A stretch of 8,542 nucleotides of DNA from NCBI GenBank assembly GCA_045533895.1, contig JAZSIT010000083.1, forward strand, positions 1-8,542, read 5' to 3'. Position 1 is the first letter of the stretch. Each line of letters starts with the position of its first letter. Under the pieces are notes generated by a model. The model worked only from the letters and a program-made list of their open reading frames with translations, was not told the origin of the DNA and did no database searches. Source of the DNA: SFLA01 sp045533895 (GTDB lineage Bacteria; Bacillota; Clostridia; Oscillospirales; CAG-382). This document shows positions 1 through 5,599 of the stretch, one piece after another. The position numbers and the translations under genes are program-made.

Positions 1-842
1 ATGCGGATATTTTCTCGGTAACCGAGGGAATGCCCGGAGACACCGAGGACGTTAACAAGCGCGTTGCAGATATAGTTACCTCAGCAGACCTTATTTCACG
101 TACCCGTACCCAGCTTGATACCGCCAAAGCGGTACAGGAGGGGGCGTTTGCTTCCTGCGATCTTAAGAAAATCAGCGAACTGGCGGAAAATGCAGTTCAG
201 CCCGCCCACACCGGCGATGAGCTGAATCAGGCGTTGGAGGTGCTGGCACAGCAGGACGAAGCTTTGCGCAGCAGCTTGCGTGAAAAAGAAGGCGAAAGAG
301 GCAGACTTATCGGTGCAGGGGGCGACCCCGCCCTTATTCAGGCGCAGAGAGATTCCGTGGCGGCGCGTATAAAATATCTTGAGCAGTCTTACAGCGCGGT
401 GACTATTGCCGCAGAAGCGCTGGATGAAGCGGATAAATATATGCGCAATATAGTTTCTCCCGCTCTTTCACGCCACGCAGGTAAATATATGTCTGCGGTG
501 ACAGGCGGTAAGTACGACAAGGTGTCCTTTGATACCGCCCTTACAATGTCTTACGAAACTTCTGTCGGCACAAAGCATTCGGATTATATGTCTGCAGGAA
601 CCAAGGACAGCGCTTATATGTGTCTGCGGCTGGCTCTTGTTAATCTTATTTATTCCGAAACCCGTCCTCCTCTGGTTCTGGACGATGCTTTTGTCCGTCT
701 TGACGGAAAAAGACTTGAATATATGCTTGATATGGTCAAGACCGTCGCAGAGGAGGGACAGGTATTCCTTTTCTCCTGCCATGACAGAGAACAGCGAATA
801 CTTGATAACACCGCAACACCTTATAACAGGATAGAAATATAA
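1..842 (+). CDS. SbcC/YhaN-like coiled-coil ATPase, C-terminal part (5' end outside window)
   Basis: The reading frame is already open at base 3, so the gene begins upstream; 279 residues are visible. Counting from the Met codon at base 30, a charged, Leu/Ala-rich, probably coiled-coil stretch covers about residues 60-140. A C-terminal ABC/SMC-type ATPase lobe follows: signature-like MSAG at 187-190 leading into a helix with CLRLAL, Walker B LVLDD at 215-219, D-loop LD at 224-225, and switch-like FSCHD with His 251. The Walker A lobe and most of the coiled coil must lie upstream. SbcC/Rad50/YhaN proteins use ATP to control access of DNA ends to a partner nuclease (SbcD-like), so a role in DNA end processing is likely but inferred. 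The stop overlaps the recG start by one base (TAATG). It could instead be another SMC-like ATPase; the N-terminus would decide. Confidence 0.85.
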   Translation, partial: ADIFSVTEGMPGDTEDVNKRVADIVTSADLISRTRTQLDTAKAVQEGAFASCDLKKISELAENAVQPAHTGDELNQALEVLAQQDEALRSSLREKEGERGRLIGAGGDPALIQAQRDSVAARIKYLEQSYSAVTIAAEALDEADKYMRNIVSPALSRHAGKYMSAVTGGKYDKVSFDTALTMSYETSVGTKHSDYMSAGTKDSAYMCLRLALVNLIYSETRPPLVLDDAFVRLDGKRLEYMLDMVKTVAEEGQVFLFSCHDREQRILDNTATPYNRIEI

Positions 843-2887
843 TGGAACACAACACACCGTTACAGTACATAAAGGGTATAGGCGAAGCGCGCAGTAAGTG
901 CTTCGCCAAGCTTGGTTTGTCCTGCGCGGGAGATCTGCTTACATTTTATCCCCGTACTTATGAATACAGAGGCGAAACAAAAAAAGTTGCAGATGCGTTG
1001 GACGGCGAAACGTGCTCTCTTGTTCTTACGGTGGATTCACCCGTAAAAACCGGCAGTGGAAAGGTACAGTATATTAAATTTACCGCAGGTGACGATACCG
1101 GTACGGTAAATATAACCTTTTTTAACCAAAAATGGTTGCTTAAGGTCTTTTCCCAAGGCAGAGCCTTCCGTTTTTACGGTAAAGTTACTTACGGCTTTTA
1201 CGGCAAGGAGATGGTCTCTCCCGAGGTCGAGCCCATTCTTCACGGCAAAAAACTCCGGTCTGTTTATCCCGTATACCGCCTCACCAAAGGGCTTTCTCAA
1301 AAAACAGTGCAGAACGCGGTAACCAACGTGATTCCCCTTGCAGATACAAAAACGGATATTTTCCCCGATGATATCCGCAAAAAATACGCACTTCTCACCG
1401 TGGGCGAGGCTATACGTAAAATCCATTTCCCCGAAAACCGTGATGATGTAGCTTTGGCAAAACGCACCCTTGCTTTTAACGAGCTTGTAGTCTTCCAGAC
1501 CGCTCTCCGCGTTTCACGCAGGGGCAAGACCGCTTCAAAGGGGATTAAAATGTCCTTCAAAAACAGCGGTGTAAAGCAGTTTTTTGAGTCGTTCCCTTTT
1601 TCTCTTACTTCAGCGCAGGAAAGAAGCGTTAAAGAGATACTTAACGATATGTGCGGCGATACTCCTATGACCAGACTTTTGCAAGGCGACGTGGGAAGCG
1701 GCAAGACGGCAGTGGCGGCATCCGCAATATATTTCGCGGTGAAAAACGGGTGTCAGTGCGCCTTTATGGCACCTACGGAGATACTTGCGTCCCAGCACGC
1801 AAAAACGCTGGATAAAATGCTTTCTCCCTTTGGAATACGTGTAGGTTTGCTTACGGGCAGTCTTACAAAAAAGCAAAAAATACTTCTTAATCAAAGCCTT
1901 GCAGAAGGAAGCATTGACGTTGCGGTTGGTACAAATGCCCTTATTCAGGATAACGTGGTGTACCAAAATCTGGGACTTGTAATAACCGACGAACAGCACC
2001 GTTTCGGTGTTATGCAAAGAGCGCGGCTTACCGAAAAGGGCGGAAGCGGAAATATAAAGCCTCACATGCTTGTAATGTCCGCAACACCCATTCCTCGCAC
2101 TCTTTCGCTTATTATGTATGGTGATCTTGATATTAGCGTCCTTGATGAACTTCCTCCCGGCAGACAAAAGATAGATACTTATCTGGTGGGAAGCGATAAA
2201 CGTGAACGTGTATTCAAAATGATACGTGACCGCATTGCCGCAGGCAATCAGGCGTATATAATCTGCCCTCTTGTTGAAGAAAACGAGGAAAGCGACAAGC
2301 AGAGCGCAGAGGGCTATGCCGAGGCTATGCGCAGAGGTAATTTTTCGGATATAAAGATCGGTATGCTTCACGGCAAAATGACACCTGCGGAAAAGGATGC
2401 GGTAATGCGCTCCTTTTCGGGCGGCGAAACTAAAATACTTGTTTCCACCACAGTTGTTGAGGTGGGCGTGGATGTTCCCAACGCCACGGTAATACTTATT
2501 GAAAACGCCGAATGCTTCGGACTTTCCCAGCTTCACCAGCTACGCGGCAGAGTGGGCAGGGGCAAGGACAAGAGTATGTGTGTGCTTATGTCCGACCATG
2601 CAGGCGGAAAGACAGAAGACCGTCTTAGAATAATGTGTGAGACCAACGATGGCTTTGCCATAGCCAACGCAGACCTTGAACAGCGCGGCCCCGGCGATTT
2701 CTTTGGCGAAAAGCAATCGGGCGAGCTTGTTTTCAGAGTAGCCTCCGCCGCAGATATGAATATGCTGGAGGCGGCAAAAAAGCTTTCGGAGGAAATGTTT
2801 GCGTGCGGCGAAAGCAAATATCCCGCTTTGTTCAAAGCGGCGTATGCCTTTGCTTCAGGCAACGAGAGGGGTAATAAGATAAGCTGA
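842..2887 (+). CDS. recG: ATP-dependent DNA helicase RecG
   Basis: RecG remodels stalled replication forks, Holliday junctions and R-loops using ATP. The 681-residue length is normal for the family. An N-terminal wedge/OB-fold region occupies about residues 1-240. The two helicase lobes follow with all expected motifs: Walker A GDVGSGKT at 282-289, DEQH box at 383-386, motif III SATPIPRT at 413-420, motif V VVEVGVDVPNATV at 538-550, motif VI QLRGRVGRG at 566-574. The C-terminal RecG hallmark RGPGDFFGEKQSG is at 615-627. The ATG at 842 overlaps the upstream stop (TAATG), with a weak AGGAT about 12 bases before it, which fits translational coupling rather than independent initiation. No other start is needed, since the N-terminus aligns with the family's usual short lead into the HhH-like KGIGEARSKCFAKLG segment. 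The gene is intact and has no visible promoter of its own. Confidence 0.97.
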   Translation: MEHNTPLQYIKGIGEARSKCFAKLGLSCAGDLLTFYPRTYEYRGETKKVADALDGETCSLVLTVDSPVKTGSGKVQYIKFTAGDDTGTVNITFFNQKWLLKVFSQGRAFRFYGKVTYGFYGKEMVSPEVEPILHGKKLRSVYPVYRLTKGLSQKTVQNAVTNVIPLADTKTDIFPDDIRKKYALLTVGEAIRKIHFPENRDDVALAKRTLAFNELVVFQTALRVSRRGKTASKGIKMSFKNSGVKQFFESFPFSLTSAQERSVKEILNDMCGDTPMTRLLQGDVGSGKTAVAASAIYFAVKNGCQCAFMAPTEILASQHAKTLDKMLSPFGIRVGLLTGSLTKKQKILLNQSLAEGSIDVAVGTNALIQDNVVYQNLGLVITDEQHRFGVMQRARLTEKGGSGNIKPHMLVMSATPIPRTLSLIMYGDLDISVLDELPPGRQKIDTYLVGSDKRERVFKMIRDRIAAGNQAYIICPLVEENEESDKQSAEGYAEAMRRGNFSDIKIGMLHGKMTPAEKDAVMRSFSGGETKILVSTTVVEVGVDVPNATVILIENAECFGLSQLHQLRGRVGRGKDKSMCVLMSDHAGGKTEDRLRIMCETNDGFAIANADLEQRGPGDFFGEKQSGELVFRVASAADMNMLEAAKKLSEEMFACGESKYPALFKAAYAFASGNERGNKIS

Positions 2888-3843
2888 TGCAGATAGGAAA
2901 TGTTTTGTTCGAATACGGTCTGACCCTTGCCCCTATGGCGGGCGTTACCGACCGCGCCTACCGCGCTCTTTGCGTGCGTTACGGTGCAGAGCTTGTTACC
3001 ACCGAGCTTATCTCCGCGAAGGCTGTCACAATGGGCGACGAGCGCACCTTTAGGCTTGCTTCCTTAACGGATGAGGAGCTCCCTGCGGCAATACAGATAT
3101 TCGGCTCGGATGCCGATGTAATGGCAGAGGCGGCGTATAAGCTTATGTCGCTTTCTCCGCAGATGATAGATATTAATATGGGTTGTCCCGTCCATAAAAT
3201 AGTCCGCAACGGAGAGGGCTGTGCCCTTATGCGGGATGTGGATAAGGCGGCAAATATAGTTGAAAAGGTTGCAAAAGCGGTTTCCGTTCCCGTAACCGTA
3301 AAAATGCGTATCGGAATGGATGAAAACAGCCTTAATGCACCGGAGCTTGCGCTGGCGTGCAGGCAAGCAGGTGCGGCGGCGGTAACCGTTCACGGCAGAA
3401 CAAGAGATAAAATGTATTCCGGTGCTTCCGATTGCGGTGAGATACGCAGAGTAAAACAGGCCGTTGATATCCCCGTTATCGCTTCCGGCGATGTGGGACT
3501 TACTCTTAAAGCAGACCAAGCGTATGCGCTTACCGAGGCGGACGGACTTGCCGTCGGCAGAGCGGCAATGGGCGCACCTTGGATATTTGCGTATCTCATT
3601 GACGATATAAACGGTGTTCCCAGAAGAGAAATACCGGATACCGAAAAGCTTTCTGTTATAAAAGAGCATATAGAAAGGCTTTTGTTTTTCGAGGGCGAGC
3701 GTGCTCTTTGTCAGATGCGTTCCCATCTTTCTTGGTATACAAAGGGACTTCGTGGAAGCGCCGCTTTGCGCAGAGATATAAACACTGCCGTTACAAAAGA
3801 GGATTTCCTTTCTCTTGCCGAAAGGGTATACTCGGAGTGTTAA
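2887..3843 (+). CDS. dusB: tRNA-dihydrouridine synthase, DusB type
   Basis: This FMN enzyme reduces specific uridines in tRNA to dihydrouridine with NADPH. The 318-residue protein starts with the flavin-barrel motif APMAGVTD (16-23). The active-site NMGCP has its catalytic Cys at 100, and GEGCALM follows at 109-115. Other family positions are KMR at 139-141 (FMN phosphate side), VHGRTR at 168-173, ASGDVG at 199-204 and GRAAMGAPWIF at 224-234. The C-terminal helical domain carries the SWYTKGLRGS segment. The ATG overlaps the recG stop by one base (TGATG); a GAGAGGGG stretch lies about 15 bases upstream, rather far for an efficient site, again suggesting coupling. It is the last gene of the cluster and is followed by 228 bases without a gene. 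The DusB subtype is inferred from motif style and bacterial lineage; the Dus family itself is secure. Confidence 0.95.
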   Translation: MQIGNVLFEYGLTLAPMAGVTDRAYRALCVRYGAELVTTELISAKAVTMGDERTFRLASLTDEELPAAIQIFGSDADVMAEAAYKLMSLSPQMIDINMGCPVHKIVRNGEGCALMRDVDKAANIVEKVAKAVSVPVTVKMRIGMDENSLNAPELALACRQAGAAAVTVHGRTRDKMYSGASDCGEIRRVKQAVDIPVIASGDVGLTLKADQAYALTEADGLAVGRAAMGAPWIFAYLIDDINGVPRREIPDTEKLSVIKEHIERLLFFEGERALCQMRSHLSWYTKGLRGSAALRRDINTAVTKEDFLSLAERVYSEC

Positions 3844-3844
3844 C

Positions 3845-3863
3845 ATAATGTTCTGCACATTAT
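3845..3863 (+). other. Weak AT-rich hairpin just after dusB
   Basis: Seven-base arms ATAATGT (3845-3851) and ACATTAT (3857-3863) flank a 5-base loop, starting two bases past the dusB stop codon. The stem is AT-rich and lacks a T-tract, so it is more likely a 3'-end stabiliser or chance palindrome than a terminator. Confidence 0.3.
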
Positions 3864-3924
3864 ACTATATTTAGTGTTTGAGTTTGTGCAGAGTGCTAAA
3901 AATGGTGTGTTTTTTGAAAAAATA

Positions 3925-3953
3925 TTGACAAATTATTACGTAAATATTAAAAT
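3925..3953 (+). promoter_or_regulatory. Sigma-A-type promoter of the purine permease gene
   Basis: TTGACA (3925-3930) is a perfect -35, then an exact 17-base spacer, then TAAAAT (3948-3953) as a -10 with one mismatch to TATAAT. Transcription would start near 3960, giving a leader of about 110 bases before the permease ATG. The spacer contains the 8-base palindrome TTACGTAA at 3936-3943, a possible operator. Confidence 0.8.
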
Positions 3954-3994
3954 ACTGCTATGGGTGGATATTTTTTACCCTTGGCAGTATTTTT
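3949..3994 (+). terminator. Long inverted repeat with T-tract: candidate dusB-operon terminator overlapping a promoter
   Basis: Arms 3949-3965 and 3977-3993 pair with one T-T mismatch and one G-T wobble around an 11-base loop. The core is ATACTGC against GCAGTAT and GGGT against ACCC. The right arm runs into five Ts (3990-3994). In a transcript coming from dusB the whole hairpin would form and could terminate about 150 bases after the stop codon. A transcript starting near 3960 from the internal promoter would lack most of the left arm. The repeat could instead act on DNA as an operator around the -10. Its stem is not GC-rich, so the terminator role is uncertain. Confidence 0.45.
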
Positions 3995-4059
3995 ATCGGG
4001 TCCCCGAGAAACCGTTAGGCTTCTTGGGGGGGGCGATTGTTGCTGTCTTATATTATTTT
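3960..4059 (+). promoter_or_regulatory. Structured 5' leader of the purine permease mRNA
   Basis: The leader contains a strong hairpin: CCCCGAGAA (4002-4010) pairs with TTCTTGGGG (4021-4029) over nine positions with one G-T wobble. Inside it, CC (4012-4013) can pair with GG (4018-4019) around a GTTA loop. The right arm continues into an 8-base G run (4026-4033), so the C's can pair in several registers. ACCC at 3977-3980 can pair either with GGGT at 3962-3965 or with GGGT at 3998-4001, giving alternative folds. I looked for purine-riboswitch core elements and did not find them. A regulatory RNA role is inferred from structure and from the purine-transport gene behind it. Confidence 0.4.
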
Positions 4060-4065
4060 AGGAGG
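4060..4065 (+). promoter_or_regulatory. Shine-Dalgarno AGGAGG that fixes the permease start
   Basis: A perfect AGGAGG ends 6 bases before the ATG at 4072. It selects that start over in-frame upstream codons, which belong to the leader and encode nothing resembling the family. Confidence 0.92.
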
Positions 4066-4071
4066 TCTTTT

Positions 4072-5481
4072 ATGGACAAGTTCTTCAAAATCTCTGAACG
4101 CGGCTCTAATGTCAGAACAGAGATAATGGCAGGTCTCACCACCTTCTTCGCTATGGCTTACATTGTTGTAACCAACCCCAATCAGGTAGTTGGCTTTACC
4201 ACCGGCGGCGCATACGATACCATTTGGAACGCAGTTTACATTGCTTCCATTCTGGTAGCTTTTGTTGGTACCCTGCTTTATGCACTTTACGCAAAACTTC
4301 CTTACGCACAGGCGTGCGGAATGGGTCTTAACTCATTCTTCTTCGTTTCTTTCATTCTTCCCGCGCTTCTCGCAGAGGGTGATCCTATTCAGGGTTACCG
4401 TGAGGGTCTTTGCATTATTCTTCTTTCCGGTCTTATATTCCTTGTTCTTTCAATCACCGGCGCAAGAGAATATATCGCAAAAGCACTGCCTGATTGTCTT
4501 AAAAAGGCCATCCCCGCAGGTATTGGTCTGTTTATTGCCTTTATCGGCTTCAAGAACGTCGGCATTATTCAGGAAAACCAGTACACCTTCGTACAGCTTT
4601 TCGATTTCCACGGTGCGGTTGCAGGCAAGAGCTTCTTTGATGCTTGGGTAGCTATTGCTCCCGTTGTTCTTGCTCTTCTTGGTCTGTTCCTCATCGCAGT
4701 TCTTGATAAGAAAAAGGTTAAGGGTTCTGTAATCATCACCATCGGTGTTGTTACCGTTCTTTATTATCTCACCACCTGGACTCTTCCCAATTTTGATTTG
4801 GGCAAGGTTGGCCAGACCTTTAAGGATTTCGGTTCTATCGGTATTTTCGGCGCCTTCAAGGGCTTTACCGTGTTCTCCGGCGGTGCAAGTGCAATTATAA
4901 ACGCTATTGTTCTTGTTATCACCTTCACACTTGTTGATATGTTCGATACTATCGGAACTCTTTACGGCACCGCTTCTCAGGCAAATATGCTTGATGATAA
5001 CGGAGACCCCATCGACGTAAACAAGGCTATGGCGTGCGACTCTGTTGCTACCTGCGCAGGTGCAGTTCTCGGTACTTCCACTTGTACCACCTTTGTTGAA
5101 TCCGCAGCAGGCGTTGCTGCAGGCGGCAGAACCGGTTTTGCTTCTCTCATAACCGCTCTCTGCTTCTTCGTATGCTTGTTCCTCTCTCCCGTAGCAGCCA
5201 TCGTTCCCGCTTGTGCAACCGCACCTGCTCTTATCTACGTTGGCGTTCTTATGCTCAAGAACTTTGCTAAGGTTGATATGGACGATATCGCATCTGCAGT
5301 TCCCGCATTCCTCGCACTTATTATGATGCCCCTTACTTACTCTATCTCCAACGGTATTGCAGTAGGCGCTATCTCTTACGTGCTTATCCGCCTCTTCACC
5401 GGTAAGTTCACCAAGAAGGACATCGTTGTTACCATCATCGGTGTTCTGTTTATAGCAAGATTCTTCCTTGTAACCATGTAA
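4072..5481 (+). CDS. NCS2-family purine permease (PbuG/AzgA type)
   Basis: This is a proton-coupled nucleobase importer in the cell membrane; the subfamily takes up hypoxanthine, guanine or adenine for salvage, and the exact substrate here is not readable. From the ATG at 4072 it has 469 residues, normal for the AzgA branch, with a dozen or more hydrophobic segments. Family landmarks are the N-terminal EIMAGLTTFFAMAYIVVTNP (17-36), CGMGLNSFFF (82-91), TFTLVDMFDTIGTL (284-297) and TSTCTTFVESAAGVAAGGRTG (335-355), the last two shaping the substrate site. Cys 82 stands where many relatives have Pro or Ala (PGMGLN), and Cys 338 lies in the TST motif. The gene stands alone, between its own promoter and a strong terminator. 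Its codon use is visibly biased (mostly TTC for Phe, AAC for Asn, few ATA), unlike its neighbours, suggesting high expression. Confidence 0.95.
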   Translation: MDKFFKISERGSNVRTEIMAGLTTFFAMAYIVVTNPNQVVGFTTGGAYDTIWNAVYIASILVAFVGTLLYALYAKLPYAQACGMGLNSFFFVSFILPALLAEGDPIQGYREGLCIILLSGLIFLVLSITGAREYIAKALPDCLKKAIPAGIGLFIAFIGFKNVGIIQENQYTFVQLFDFHGAVAGKSFFDAWVAIAPVVLALLGLFLIAVLDKKKVKGSVIITIGVVTVLYYLTTWTLPNFDLGKVGQTFKDFGSIGIFGAFKGFTVFSGGASAIINAIVLVITFTLVDMFDTIGTLYGTASQANMLDDNGDPIDVNKAMACDSVATCAGAVLGTSTCTTFVESAAGVAAGGRTGFASLITALCFFVCLFLSPVAAIVPACATAPALIYVGVLMLKNFAKVDMDDIASAVPAFLALIMMPLTYSISNGIAVGAISYVLIRLFTGKFTKKDIVVTIIGVLFIARFFLVTM

Positions 5482-5494
5482 TAGGCTTTGTTTC

Positions 5495-5538
5495 AAATAT
5501 CCCGTTTGGCAAAATAATCCCAAACGGGATATTTTTTT
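5495..5538 (+). terminator. Strong intrinsic terminator of the permease gene
   Basis: Perfect 15-base arms (5495-5509 and 5520-5534, core ATCCCGTTTGG / CCAAACGGGAT) enclose a 10-base loop. A run of seven Ts (5532-5538) follows, its first three also closing the stem. It lies 13 bases after the permease stop and faces the + strand; the other direction lacks a good T-run. Confidence 0.95.
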
Positions 5539-5539
5539 G

Positions 5540-5568
5540 TTTACTTTTTTTCATATTTTTGGTATAAT
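5540..5568 (+). promoter_or_regulatory. Promoter of tex
   Basis: A perfect TATAAT -10 (5563-5568) lies 17 bases after TTTACT (5540-5545), a 4-of-6 match to TTGACA. The start would fall near 5575, leaving a leader of about 25 bases. The -35 begins two bases after the permease terminator's T-run. Confidence 0.75.
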
Positions 5569-5584
5569 ATACCCATCACTTTCC

Positions 5585-5591
5585 AAAGGGG
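5585..5591 (+). promoter_or_regulatory. Ribosome binding site AAAGGGG that fixes the tex start
   Basis: AAAGGGG ends 8 bases before the ATG at 5600. An in-frame upstream ATG at 5537 lies in the terminator T-run, ahead of the promoter -10, so it cannot be on the tex mRNA. Confidence 0.8.
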
Positions 5592-5599
5592 AAACACAC

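Noticed and set aside
1610..2536. 308-codon open frame on the - strand opposite recG
   Set aside because: Overlaps RecG helicase motifs I to V in antisense; no family resemblance and no start signals.
3874..4071. In-frame N-terminal extension of the permease
   Set aside because: Includes the promoter and leader hairpin; the family N-terminus and a perfect AGGAGG both point to 4072.
3960..4071. Purine riboswitch in the permease leader
   Set aside because: Expected for this gene class, but the conserved junction and loop sequences of the purine aptamer are not visible. PRPP/guanidine (ykkC) features were also considered and did not fit.
4450..5523. 357-codon open frame on the - strand opposite the permease
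   Set aside because: Cys/Gly/Asn-rich low-information translation, opposite a clear membrane transporter, with its start beyond the permease terminator and no promoter seen.
5537..5599. In-frame N-terminal extension of tex
   Set aside because: Its ATG is in the upstream terminator T-run and before the tex -10; the Tex N-terminus begins at 5600 with a good ribosome site.
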